64,000 nucleotides of DNA from Chryseobacterium sp. 7 (GTDB taxonomy: Bacteria; Bacteroidota; Bacteroidia; Flavobacteriales; Weeksellaceae). Positions within the stretch are counted from its first letter, which is position 1. Each line of letters begins with the position of its first letter. The stretch is taken from positions 310,001 to 374,000 of the forward strand of contig NZ_RCCA01000001.1 in NCBI RefSeq assembly GCF_003663845.1, in the 5' to 3' direction. Below, in pieces: positions 45,293-53,783 of this stretch. The position numbers and the translations under genes are program-made. Below the pieces are notes generated by a model. That model worked only from the letters and a program-made list of their open reading frames with translations, was not told the origin of the DNA and made no database searches.

Positions 45293-45300
45293 CAAATATA
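45293..45300 (-). promoter_or_regulatory. Putative -7 box for the lipoprotein gene
   Basis: On the minus strand TATATTTG matches TAnnTTTG, 26 bases before the ATG. Confidence 0.45.
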
Positions 45301-45365
45301 ATTTTTTTTTGCCTAAAAATTGTATTATTATTTATATTCTGGTAAGATTAATGACTATACTTCTT

Positions 45366-46241
45366 CTATAAATTTTTATAGGTAAAAGTCACGTTCTGGT
45401 TTTTCTCAACAACTACATAACCCTGATTATCATAAGAATAACTTTGAGCCGTATTAACAGGTGTTGCCGGTGATGGCAGCTCTATGAACATTGAAGTAGG
45501 ATTGTTCGGAGATATTTTGTAGAAATTAACCGGACTGATCAGGCTTCGTGTAATGAAATAGACTGATGGCAGCGTAGAATAAGGGCTTTTCTGAGCATCA
45601 TAGTTTTGAAAGCTATATTTACTTATTACAGCTGTTCCCATATTCGGATTTCCGTTAATATCCAATATTCCTTTGGAACAAACTACCTGAATAACATTGT
45701 TTCCGTTGTATACAAAAGAATAATCTATAAATCTGTTATAAGCGCTTATTCCTCCTTCTTTTCTTTTCTCAAGAATTTTAGTAAGCTTACTGGTTACGGG
45801 ATCGTAGGTAAATGCATAGTCACTTACCACAGATACAGACGGAGTGGCTCCTGTGGCTGTAGAAGTGGCATTGTAAATCTTTTTACCTGTAGCATCCGGA
45901 ACAATATTAAATTCATAAACAAGGCTGGATGCTGCAGAGCTTACATATTTAATTTTAGTAATATTCTTGTTGGTATACGTTACCGTTCCTGTAAAATAAG
46001 CACTCCCGGAAGCAAATTCGTCTTTAGATACTGCAGCCTGCAAATCTCCGGTTACAGCCAATGTAGTGTATTCTTCCTGAGAAACATTATTAGAGGTAAC
46101 CTTTGCCAACACCTTTTTAGGCGGCGGCCCATCATCCGGATTCGGGATAGATTCTGTAGGATCTGAGGTAGTATTACATGCTGTCAGCAGCCCAAGAAAA
46201 GCAATACCGGCAAACATTTTAAGAAAATAGTTTTTTACCAT
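45366..46241 (-). CDS. Lipoprotein of unknown function, paralogue of its neighbour
   Basis: A 291-residue protein starting MVKNYFLKMFAGIAFLGLLT with lipobox LTAC. The frame is open eight codons further up from a TTG, but a TATATTTG box at 46263-46270 covers that site, so ATG 46241 is chosen. KSPYSTLPSVYFITRSL and ISPNNPTS match the pattern of the lipoprotein at 44334, giving a tandem paralogous pair about 30% alike by eye. Function unknown. Confidence 0.8.
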   Translation of the reverse strand: MVKNYFLKMFAGIAFLGLLTACNTTSDPTESIPNPDDGPPPKKVLAKVTSNNVSQEEYTTLAVTGDLQAAVSKDEFASGSAYFTGTVTYTNKNITKIKYVSSAASSLVYEFNIVPDATGKKIYNATSTATGATPSVSVVSDYAFTYDPVTSKLTKILEKRKEGGISAYNRFIDYSFVYNGNNVIQVVCSKGILDINGNPNMGTAVISKYSFQNYDAQKSPYSTLPSVYFITRSLISPVNFYKISPNNPTSMFIELPSPATPVNTAQSYSYDNQGYVVVEKNQNVTFTYKNL

Positions 46242-46262
46242 ATAGAATATTTTTAGCTTGTC

Positions 46263-46270
46263 CAAATATA
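46263..46270 (-). promoter_or_regulatory. Putative -7 box that decides the lipoprotein start
   Basis: On the minus strand TATATTTG matches TAnnTTTG, 21 bases before ATG 46241 and overlapping the alternative upstream TTG. Confidence 0.45.
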
Positions 46271-46393
46271 ATTCAATTTTCCATAATACACTTCAATTTA
46301 TATGAACAAATTCACAAGAAATAGAGTTAATAACCAAAAAAAATCTAAAAACATAACGTTTCTAGATTTATAATTATTGTATTATGATGAAAA

Positions 46394-47131
46394 TTAATAA
46401 GGTTGTAATATAGATGTTGTTAAAACAGACTGTGACATATCACTATTAAGGAAGGTTGCATTCACTGCTGTTCCTACTCCAACCGTAGATCCTGAAATTG
46501 CTCTTTTTGTACAGGCTACCTTCACTTTATAATCATTTTTAGGCATAAGATTCGTAAGCGTAGCATTTAGATTAAAAATTTTATAGGCTCCGGCATCACC
46601 AAGCAATACATCTGTTCTTACCGCTCTCAACATATCATCTACAAACACTCCACAGGCAAAACTGGCAGAATTGGCACCTGTTTTCTGTACTGTTGTCTGG
46701 AATGAAAAAGTAGCTTTATTTGTTTGGCTGGTTACGGAAAAGCTATCTATTGTTCCTGTCAGGACAGACCAATTCGCGTTCAGGGGATCTCCATCACTGT
46801 AAGGGTTAGTAGATCCGTTAGTTCCAGAAAAAGTAACTCCTGTTTTATCCGCAACAGTATTGATAGAAAATACAGACATACTTCCCTGCCCGTCAGCAAT
46901 TTTTATTGTTTTCCAGTCATTGGAATTTAAATCCGTATTATTATGAAGAATATCACCGGCTGTTCCGGCAGATCCTTTCAATACATCTGTACCTCCTGTT
47001 CTCAGCTCTTTTCTAAGATTCATATCTCCATTTACATCTAACGTATTAGTAGGATTAGGAGTGTTAATACCCACTTGTGCGGTTATACTAATGGTTAAAA
47101 AAATTGATGCTGCAAATAGTATTTTTTTCAT
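46394..47131 (-). CDS. Exported protein with QVGINT N-terminus (third of a tandem set)
   Basis: A 245-residue protein with signal peptide MKKILFAASIFLTISITAQ and mature start VGINTPNPTNTLDVNGDMNL, then RKELRTGGTDVLKGSAGTAG. This N-terminal pattern is widespread in exported Chryseobacterium and Flavobacterium proteins of unknown role. The C-terminal half is beta-rich and includes FACGVFVDDMLRAVR, shared with the two genes upstream. It starts 8 bases after the middle gene. It is the shortest of the three. Confidence 0.8.
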   Translation of the reverse strand: MKKILFAASIFLTISITAQVGINTPNPTNTLDVNGDMNLRKELRTGGTDVLKGSAGTAGDILHNNTDLNSNDWKTIKIADGQGSMSVFSINTVADKTGVTFSGTNGSTNPYSDGDPLNANWSVLTGTIDSFSVTSQTNKATFSFQTTVQKTGANSASFACGVFVDDMLRAVRTDVLLGDAGAYKIFNLNATLTNLMPKNDYKVKVACTKRAISGSTVGVGTAVNATFLNSDMSQSVLTTSILQPY

Positions 47132-47139
47132 GATCTGCT

Positions 47140-47961
47140 TTAGTTTATAATGCTGTTAAACACTTCAGGAACTTCGTATACATCTACCTTCAGAGATGAT
47201 TGTGAAATAAAGTCATTGATATTAGAATACACATTAATACCAATTGTAAGCTTATTGCTGGAAGCACCATATGAGCCTAGTCTAGTGCAGGCAACATCTA
47301 CAGTGTGATCTCCCTTAGCAAGATTATCCACAATTCCGATTTGGGTATGGGTAAGAAAAGGATATGAAGTAGTAATTGCCTTTAAATTCCTTTGTCTCAA
47401 GTTTACCAATTTACCGTCTACAAAAATACCGCAGGCATAATCTATCGAAGTATCTCCCGTTGTACCTACCGCTCCGAAGTCTGCCTGAACCACTGTTTCA
47501 AACTGAAAGTAAGCCTTACTTTGAGTACTGAATACACTGATCGTTTTTGAAAGCCCTTCAATCTTTTTAAAATTCGGAAGGCTGCTAAGGGTTTTTCCTT
47601 TGGTAAAAGTTGCTCCTCTTGAATCAAAAGTTACCGTAGAGTCGTCGGAAGATGTAAATGTAGCTCCAACTTTATCTGAAAAAGAGTTGTTGTAAATCAG
47701 ATAAAATTTATTAGGTTCATATTCCGGAATTCGAAGCGACTTCCAGATGGGAGGAAAACCTTCTCCTCTGGAAACCAGAAGCTGATCATTATTTCCTTGA
47801 AATACAGTGTTATCAGCAGTATTAAAAACACCAATTTTATTTCTGAAATTAGTATCTCCGTTCACATCTAGTCTTGCTTTTGGAGCATCTGTTTTAATTC
47901 CTACTTGAGCCGTCACCAAAAGTCCTATGGTGAAAAGCAGTGTTGACAATATTTTTTTCAT
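47140..47961 (-). CDS. Exported protein with QVGIKT N-terminus (second of a tandem set)
   Basis: A 273-residue protein: signal peptide MKKILSTLLFTIGLLVTAQ, then VGIKTDAPKARLDVNGDTNF. The middle has LVSRGEGFPPIWKSL, nearly the same as LVSQGEGLPPVWKSL in the first gene, and DYACGIFVDGKLVNLRQ. It ends SLKVDVYEVPEVF. It begins 2 bases after the first gene's stop. Function unknown. Confidence 0.8.
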   Translation of the reverse strand: MKKILSTLLFTIGLLVTAQVGIKTDAPKARLDVNGDTNFRNKIGVFNTADNTVFQGNNDQLLVSRGEGFPPIWKSLRIPEYEPNKFYLIYNNSFSDKVGATFTSSDDSTVTFDSRGATFTKGKTLSSLPNFKKIEGLSKTISVFSTQSKAYFQFETVVQADFGAVGTTGDTSIDYACGIFVDGKLVNLRQRNLKAITTSYPFLTHTQIGIVDNLAKGDHTVDVACTRLGSYGASSNKLTIGINVYSNINDFISQSSLKVDVYEVPEVFNSIIN

Positions 47962-47963
47962 CC

Positions 47964-48785
47964 TTAGTTGTTTTTATAGCTTACATATTCGATAACATCT
48001 ACTTTCATGGTAGATTCCAGAGTAAACTGACTGGATACTCCACTTGAAGTCTGCACATTGCGTCCGATTGCAAATTCTGAAGTACTATTTGAAGTATCAA
48101 TTTTTCTGCATGCAATTTCAATATTGTGAACACCTATAGGAACGTTTTGTTCGGTATAATTAAGGGTAAAGATGTAGTCCTGAAGACCATTTTTCCCAGT
48201 ATTATTATTAGAAGAGATTCTATCCGGACGTACAGCCACCAGCAATCCATTTCTGAATACACCACAGGCAAACCTTACACTTTCTATAGTGGTAGATGAC
48301 TGTGCTTTCATTTCAATTCCTGTCTGGAACTGATAGGTGATTCTGTTTTTTCCGTTTTTGATGGTAAAGGTGTTTATGAGGCCATCAATCTTTTTCCATT
48401 TTCCTTTTGCAGCATCAGTAACATTGTCTCCCACTTTGCTTGTGTAGATATTATCACCCGCAACCCCGTTAGACAGAGAGGTTACCCCTAACTGATCAGA
48501 CGACAGATAAGAATTGATCAACTTATACTGTCCTTCTTCCATAAAGGAAACATTCAAAGATTTCCACACAGGAGGCAAGCCCTCACCCTGAGAAACCAAT
48601 ACCTGGCCATTCAACCCTGCGCTTCCAGCCTGAGTTGAAGTACCACCCACTCTAAGTTCTTTTCTTAAGGTAGTTTTTCCGTTCACATCCAGAACAGATT
48701 TCGGTTTTGTAGTACCGATGCCCACCTGTGCGTTAGCGTAGAAAGAAAGAAATCCAGCCACGCAGCAATATATAATTTTGTTCAT
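47964..48785 (-). CDS. Exported protein with QVGIGT N-terminus (first of a tandem set)
   Basis: A 273-residue protein: signal peptide ending FYANAQ, then VGIGTTKPKSVLDVNGKTTL and RKELRVGGTSTQAGSAGLNGQ. RFACGVFRNGLLVAVRPD and the ending STMKVDVIEYV align with the other two. It follows a clear TACCTTTG box, so the three form one transcript. Same length as the second gene; the set looks like two rounds of duplication. Confidence 0.82.
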   Translation of the reverse strand: MNKIIYCCVAGFLSFYANAQVGIGTTKPKSVLDVNGKTTLRKELRVGGTSTQAGSAGLNGQVLVSQGEGLPPVWKSLNVSFMEEGQYKLINSYLSSDQLGVTSLSNGVAGDNIYTSKVGDNVTDAAKGKWKKIDGLINTFTIKNGKNRITYQFQTGIEMKAQSSTTIESVRFACGVFRNGLLVAVRPDRISSNNNTGKNGLQDYIFTLNYTEQNVPIGVHNIEIACRKIDTSNSTSEFAIGRNVQTSSGVSSQFTLESTMKVDVIEYVSYKNN

Positions 48786-48796
48786 AATAAGGACTG

Positions 48797-48804
48797 CAAA
48801 GGTA
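48797..48804 (-). promoter_or_regulatory. Putative -7 box for the three-gene exported set
   Basis: On the minus strand TACCTTTG matches TAnnTTTG, 11 bases before the start codon. Confidence 0.5.
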
Positions 48805-48888
48805 CGTATTGAAGCCCTAAAAAAGCCAGCTAAACAGCCATAAGCCTATAGAAATAAACATATTACACCATAGAATTAATCACACGAA

Positions 48889-48920
48889 AAAGTAGAATTA
48901 TTACTACATAACTCTACTTT
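48889..48920 (-). repeat. Hairpin with possible terminator role
   Basis: AAAGTAGA and TCTACTTT with a partly paired interior; on the minus strand T residues follow. Its first arm shares AAGTAGAATT with the hairpin at 11506-11542. Confidence 0.5.
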
Positions 48921-49078
48921 CTCTTCATTAAAAAAATAAATAATTGCTCCAACCCCTTACTGTTCGGGGATTTACAAGCTGTTTTTAGTCATTGGAAAGT
49001 GATTTCAGATCCCTCAAAAAGGGCTTAATTCTCTCAAACAGGAATATTACCCAATAAAAACATGATAACAATCACAAA

Positions 49079-49114
49079 AAAACACGTAAAAAATTTAATC
49101 TTTCTACGTGTTTT
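49079..49114 (-). terminator. Intrinsic terminator after mfd
   Basis: On the minus strand AAAACACGTA pairs with TACGTGTTTT and a T-run follows. It lies 44 bases after the mfd stop. Confidence 0.75.
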
Positions 49115-49157
49115 GATAATTTTTATAAAGTCATTTTTAAAAAACTAAAAATAAAAT

Positions 49158-52100
49158 TTAATTATGTTCAATGATTGCTTTCAGCAGCACATTAACCTCA
49201 TCTACATTCTTTACTCTTTCTTTCCTCATCATCAGCTGATTACCTTCTTTTCCGGGCTTTTCTTTGAGCTGTGCTTCGGCAGGATTCCGGGTTAAATAAT
49301 TAATAATATGTCTGAATCTGTCTGTCTGATAGAATTTATCCTGAGGGTTTCCAGGGAAATACCCTAAGAATACTCCATTTTTCATCACAATTTTCTCAAA
49401 ACCGATATCAGCGGCCAGCCATTTCAGTGAGACACTCTTCAGCAGATTTACTGCTTCTTTTGGCAGCGGCCCGAAACGGTCAATCAATTCAAGTTCAAAC
49501 TGATGAAGATCTGTTTCATTGTTGATTTCTGCAATTTTCTGATAGAGCAACAGCCTTTCTTCGGTATTGGAAATATAGAAGTCCGGAAGCATCAGTTCAA
49601 GGTCAGTATCGATATTAACATCTTTTACAGATTTGAAAAGTTTCTGTCTGTCCTCTTCGTTTTCGAACAGGTTTTCAAAATCGGCATCATCTTTAAGCTC
49701 TTCTAAAGCTTCCTGCATCAGTTTCTGATAAGTTTCAAACCCCATCTCATTGATAAATCCGCTCTGTTCAGCACCCAAAAGGTCTCCCGCACCTCGAATT
49801 TCAAGGTCTTTCATTGCAATCTGGAACCCGCTTCCCAAATCAGAAAACTGTTCAATAGCTTCCAAACGCTTTCTTGCATCAGAAGTCATCATATCATAAG
49901 GAGGAGTGATCAGGTAGCAGAATGCCTTTCTGTTACTACGCCCCACCCTTCCTCTCATCTGGTGAAGATCTGCCATACCAAATCTTTGTGCATCATTAAT
50001 GAAAATAGTATTGGCATTCGGAACATCTACTCCACTTTCTACAATAGTCGTGGAAACAAGAACATCATATTTTCCTTCCATAAAATCCAGAACATTCTTT
50101 TCCAGTTGCTTTCCTTCCATCTGCCCATGCCCTGTAATCACTCTTGCATCCGGAACCAGCCTCTGAATAAGTCCGGCAATATCTTTCAGGTTTTCAATTC
50201 TGTTATTGATAAAATAAACCTGACCATCTCGCTGAAGCTCGTAAGAAACGGCATCACGAAGTATTTCCTCACTGAATCCAATCAACTGCGTATCTACAGG
50301 CTGTCTGTTTGGTGGTGGAGTTTTGATAACAGACAAATCCCTTGCCGCCATTAAAGAAAACTGCAATGTTCTAGGAATAGGTGTTGCTGTCAGGGTAAGC
50401 GTATCTACATTATTTTTAAGTGTTTTCAGCTTATCCTTTACTGAAACGCCAAACTTATGCTCTTCATCAATAATCAGCAAGCCAAGATCTTTAAATTTTA
50501 CCGAACTGCTTGCCAACTGATGTGTACCAATGATAATATCTACTTTTCCATTCTTTAAAGCATCTAATGTTTCTGATTTTTGCTTAGCTGTCCTGAATCT
50601 GTTGACATAAGCAACATTGACCGGAAAATCTTTCAATCTTTCTTTAAAACTTCTGTAATGCTGAAAAGCAAGAATAGTGGTAGGAACCAATACAGCAACC
50701 TGCTTACCATCTGTTGCCGCTTTAAATGCCGCACGAATCGCAACTTCCGTTTTACCGAAACCTACATCACCGCAAACAAGCCTATCCATAACGGTATCAG
50801 CTTCCATATCTTTTTTTACATCTATGGTAGCTTTTTCCTGATCCGGAGTATCTTCATAGATAAAGCTTGCCTCCAGTTCATTCTGCAGATAAGAATCCGG
50901 TGTATAAGCAAAACCTTTTGCTGTTTTTCTCTGCGCATATAATTGAATAAGGTCAAAAGCAATCTGTTTTACTTTAGCTTTGGTTTTCTGTTTTAATGAT
51001 TTCCAGGTCGGAGAACCGAGCTTACTCAACACAATCTCCCTTCCATCCGGTCCGTTATATTTCGAGATCTTATGCAAAGAGTGAATACTTACATATAATA
51101 AGTCTCCATTTTTATAAGTCAGTTTAAAACATTCCTGAATCTTACCATCATTATTTACTTTTACAAGCCCCATAAACTTCCCGATTCCATGGTCAATATG
51201 GGCAATATAATCCCCAATCTTCAAAGACATCAGATCTTTCAGGGTAAGCTGTTCCGATTTTGCAAAAGTGTTTTTCGCTTTATATCTCTGGTAACGGTCG
51301 AAAATCTGGTGATCTGTGTACACAAGCAATTGATGTTCGTTGTCTACAAAACCTTCATGCAGCTCAGATTTAAAACTTTTAAAAGGCAGCTCATGTTCCA
51401 GTTCCTCAAAAATAGACTCAAGTCTTTCTTTCTGCTTTTCTGTTGAAAAAGAAATCCAGGTATCAAATCCATTATTTTGTTTTTCTTCAATATCTTCAAT
51501 AAGCAGCTCAAAGTTTTTATGGAAAGAAGGTTGTGGAACCTGATCCATTTTGACTTCTGTGATATCCTTTATTCCTTCAATGACCGCTCCGCCAAAATCA
51601 ATCGTCTTAAATTTTTTATAATCAAATAAAAACTCCTGATCTGAAATAAAAAGTTCCTGCGGTGTTCTGTGGGCAATATCCTTATTTAATGTATCATATT
51701 TTTCCAGAGACTTTTCATAGAATGTCCTGATTTTCTGCATACCAATCATTCCATTTTTAGAAACCACAAAACTCTCATTGGGCAACAGCTGCAGCAATGA
51801 TACTCTGGTTCCGGTGACAGAGAAGTTCATATTGGAAACAAGCTGAAAATCTTTCACTTTATCTACAGAAAGCTGAGTTTCGATATCAAAAGTTTTAATA
51901 CTTTCTACTTCATTACCAAAGAACGTTATTCTATAAGGTTTCTCGTAAGAATAGGAAAATACGTCTACAATTCCCCCTCTCACTGAAAACTCTCCCGGTT
52001 CTGAAACAAAATCAGCCTGCTGGAAATGATAATGATTAAGAAGTTCATCTATAAAATCGAAATCCAGCTGATCACCTACTTTTATATGATGTGAAATTGC

Positions 52101-52526
52101 TTTAAAGTCTTCTTTTTTTAAAACCTTTTCAGACAAAGCTCCGGCATAAGCAACAATCACCTTCGGAGATCTCCCGGAATTGATCTTATTGAGAACCTCT
52201 GTTCTTAAAACCAGATTGGCATTTTGTGTTTTTTCCACCTGATAAGGCTCAAGATGAGTTGCAGGGAAATACAGTACTTTATCCTTTCCAAGAAGGTCTT
52301 CCATCTCTGTATTGGCATACAATGCATCCTCTTTATCATCTACCAGATAAAGGATATTTTTCTTTTGAGCTAAAAAAAGCTCTGCCACAAAAATAGAAAC
52401 TGAGGATCCGGCACTTCCTTTTACAGAAATATGCGGACTGTTTTCTAACTGGGTGAAAATTTCTTTCCCAAACTCTTTCTGCAAAAGATCTGGAAGAAAC
52501 TTTTCGTTGATGGATTTTAATTGCAT
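49158..52526 (-). CDS. mfd: Transcription-repair coupling factor Mfd
   Basis: Removes RNA polymerase stalled at DNA damage and recruits UvrA. From ATG 52526 (MQLKSINEKFLPDLLQ) the protein has 1122 residues, normal for Mfd. The UvrB-like N-terminal module comes first, then the polymerase-interacting CarD-like domain (GDYIAHIDHGIGKFMGLV, about residue 438). The translocase has Walker A GDVGFGKTEV (about 583), DEEH (about 685), TATPIPRTL and QMRGRVGRSNRKAF. The C-terminal TRCF domain is at about 980-1080. A frame extension of eight codons from a TTG is discounted. A promoter box and a hairpin lie upstream. Confidence 0.98.
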   Translation of the reverse strand: MQLKSINEKFLPDLLQKEFGKEIFTQLENSPHISVKGSAGSSVSIFVAELFLAQKKNILYLVDDKEDALYANTEMEDLLGKDKVLYFPATHLEPYQVEKTQNANLVLRTEVLNKINSGRSPKVIVAYAGALSEKVLKKEDFKAISHHIKVGDQLDFDFIDELLNHYHFQQADFVSEPGEFSVRGGIVDVFSYSYEKPYRITFFGNEVESIKTFDIETQLSVDKVKDFQLVSNMNFSVTGTRVSLLQLLPNESFVVSKNGMIGMQKIRTFYEKSLEKYDTLNKDIAHRTPQELFISDQEFLFDYKKFKTIDFGGAVIEGIKDITEVKMDQVPQPSFHKNFELLIEDIEEKQNNGFDTWISFSTEKQKERLESIFEELEHELPFKSFKSELHEGFVDNEHQLLVYTDHQIFDRYQRYKAKNTFAKSEQLTLKDLMSLKIGDYIAHIDHGIGKFMGLVKVNNDGKIQECFKLTYKNGDLLYVSIHSLHKISKYNGPDGREIVLSKLGSPTWKSLKQKTKAKVKQIAFDLIQLYAQRKTAKGFAYTPDSYLQNELEASFIYEDTPDQEKATIDVKKDMEADTVMDRLVCGDVGFGKTEVAIRAAFKAATDGKQVAVLVPTTILAFQHYRSFKERLKDFPVNVAYVNRFRTAKQKSETLDALKNGKVDIIIGTHQLASSSVKFKDLGLLIIDEEHKFGVSVKDKLKTLKNNVDTLTLTATPIPRTLQFSLMAARDLSVIKTPPPNRQPVDTQLIGFSEEILRDAVSYELQRDGQVYFINNRIENLKDIAGLIQRLVPDARVITGHGQMEGKQLEKNVLDFMEGKYDVLVSTTIVESGVDVPNANTIFINDAQRFGMADLHQMRGRVGRSNRKAFCYLITPPYDMMTSDARKRLEAIEQFSDLGSGFQIAMKDLEIRGAGDLLGAEQSGFINEMGFETYQKLMQEALEELKDDADFENLFENEEDRQKLFKSVKDVNIDTDLELMLPDFYISNTEERLLLYQKIAEINNETDLHQFELELIDRFGPLPKEAVNLLKSVSLKWLAADIGFEKIVMKNGVFLGYFPGNPQDKFYQTDRFRHIINYLTRNPAEAQLKEKPGKEGNQLMMRKERVKNVDEVNVLLKAIIEHN

Positions 52527-52550
52527 AAATAGTATTAGTGTAAACGACAA

Positions 52551-52598
52551 AAGCGATTTCGGGAGTTTTCCGAAACCGTTTATTGCCTTACAAAGGTA
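52551..52598 (-). promoter_or_regulatory. Promoter box and leader hairpin of mfd
   Basis: On the minus strand TACCTTTG (52591-52598) matches TAnnTTTG. In the leader CGGTTTCGG pairs with CCGAAATCG (52551-52577, one G-U pair) around a 7-base loop. No long T-run follows, so it may affect mRNA stability more than termination. Confidence 0.45.
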
Positions 52599-52777
52599 CG
52601 GATATTTTTTTCTTCCTCCGAAAGAGTGAAAAACTTCTGGTTTAAAATGAATGACTTAGCTTCATAAATCTTAATTTTTTACAATTTTATTTAAGAACCT
52701 GTTAAAAAAAATTTACTTATTCTCCCGTGGCATAGTGTTTGGGACTTCCAGCCTAACCAAACATTAAGAATAATATT

Positions 52778-53173
52778 ATGAAAAAAGCAATTAAAATCTT
52801 AGGAGTGATGATGCTGTTGGTATTTACAGCGGTATCTTTTTCGTCGTGCAGTAAGGATGACGATCCGGTAAACAATGAATTTTTTGCGGGAACGTATAAA
52901 GGAAGCGTTTCTTATAAAGACGGAAGTTCTACCAACATCAGCACAGACAACGGAAGTGTATTTGTAACGAAGATTGCCAGTGGTACCAAGTACAATTTCG
53001 CTTTCTCTAACAGTATTCCGGATCTTAACGGAATAGAATTTAATCAGGAAGGAGATCATACTCTTGTGATGATAGGTTCTACAGCAACCTCTTACATCAG
53101 AATTGATAATAATGTTCTGAAAATCCTGTACGTCAAGGATGGCAAAACGTGGACAGCCAATTGTACGCGCTAG
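52778..53173 (+). CDS. Small lipoprotein, probably surface exposed
   Basis: A 131-residue lipoprotein. The signal ends VSFSSC and the mature start is CSKDDDP; a Lys followed by acidic residues after the cysteine fits the lipoprotein export signal that sends Bacteroidota lipoproteins to the cell surface. The remainder is a small beta-rich domain (FFAGTYKGSVSYKDGSST) of the kind found in calycin-like lipoproteins. Function unknown. A terminator follows closely. Confidence 0.8.
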   Translation: MKKAIKILGVMMLLVFTAVSFSSCSKDDDPVNNEFFAGTYKGSVSYKDGSSTNISTDNGSVFVTKIASGTKYNFAFSNSIPDLNGIEFNQEGDHTLVMIGSTATSYIRIDNNVLKILYVKDGKTWTANCTR

Positions 53174-53196
53174 CCATGTCTATTTATATATTATGC

Positions 53197-53230
53197 AAGC
53201 CTGTTTCCGTTTCCGAAGACAGGCTTTTTC
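53197..53230 (+). terminator. Intrinsic terminator after the small lipoprotein
   Basis: AAGCCTGT and ACAGGCTT around a 14-base loop, then TTT. Typical shape and position. Confidence 0.8.
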
Positions 53231-53353
53231 ATTGTAAATGAAGTGTTTTAATTTTTTTTTAAGCTGTAATAAACTTTAGTTAAGTTTGAAAATCTCATTT
53301 TTCTAGCCTGCTTTTTGTATATCTTTATTCAATAAAAACAAACAATAATTCTT

Positions 53354-53647
53354 ATGAAAAAATTCTTATCAGCAATGTCTTTGATCCTTGGGTTAGGACT
53401 TGCAACTGCTCAGCAGACTGCTCCCGCTACGAGTGCTCAGCCTCACCACCCTGTAAAAACTACCGTAAAGGCGGCTAAGCCTGCAGAAGTAAAAGCTGCA
53501 AAGCCGGCAATGGATGCGAAAGCAGCGAAACCTGCACAGCCAGCTGCCAAAATGAAAAAAGATGGTACTCCTGATAAAAGATATAAAGACAATAAGCATC
53601 TGAAAAAAGATGGCACTCCTGATAAAAGATACAAGGAGAACAAATAA
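53354..53647 (+). CDS. Small basic exported repeat protein
   Basis: A 97-residue protein: signal peptide of about 19 residues (MKKFLSAMSLILGLGLATA), an Ala/Lys/Pro-rich middle (KAAKPAEVKAAKP), and two copies of KKDGTPDKRYK at the C-terminus (about residues 67-77 and 83-93). The DNA repeats are close copies, so this is a recent duplication. The mature protein is strongly basic and probably unfolded. Similar KKDGTPDxRYK proteins are common in Chryseobacterium; role unknown. Confidence 0.8.
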   Translation: MKKFLSAMSLILGLGLATAQQTAPATSAQPHHPVKTTVKAAKPAEVKAAKPAMDAKAAKPAQPAAKMKKDGTPDKRYKDNKHLKKDGTPDKRYKENK

Positions 53648-53691
53648 GTACAACATTAACATATAGTTGTTATTTTCATAATCAAATTTCG

Positions 53692-53727
53692 AAAAAGCCG
53701 ATGGGATGCATTCTATCGGTTTTTTTT
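53692..53727 (+). terminator. Intrinsic terminator after the repeat protein
   Basis: CCGAT and ATCGG, extended by A/T pairs, with a T8 run on the plus strand. Confidence 0.75.
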
Positions 53728-53771
53728 ATGTGAAGCTTCGTAAAAATGATTCCAGATTCTTTACTTATTTA

Positions 53772-53779
53772 TAAATTTG
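53772..53779 (+). promoter_or_regulatory. Putative -7 box touching the GH3-family gene start
   Basis: TAAATTTG matches TAnnTTTG and ends only 4 bases before the ATG at 53784, implying almost no leader. Confidence 0.4.
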
Positions 53780-53783
53780 ACCC

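Larger units (their letters stand above)
48786..49157. other. 372-base gap with several hairpins
   Basis: Between mfd and the tandem exported genes are a terminator for mfd (49079-49114), a hairpin AAAGTAGA / TCTACTTT (48889-48920) with nested pairing of its 16-base interior, and a short CCCC / GGGG stem near 48953-48980. No coding frame is convincing. It could hold a small RNA or just two terminators. Confidence 0.5.

Noticed and set aside
53393..53662. Long antisense frames opposite the small basic repeat protein
   Set aside because: They arise from its repetitive Ala/Lys codons; the plus strand has signal peptide, start and terminator in the right places.
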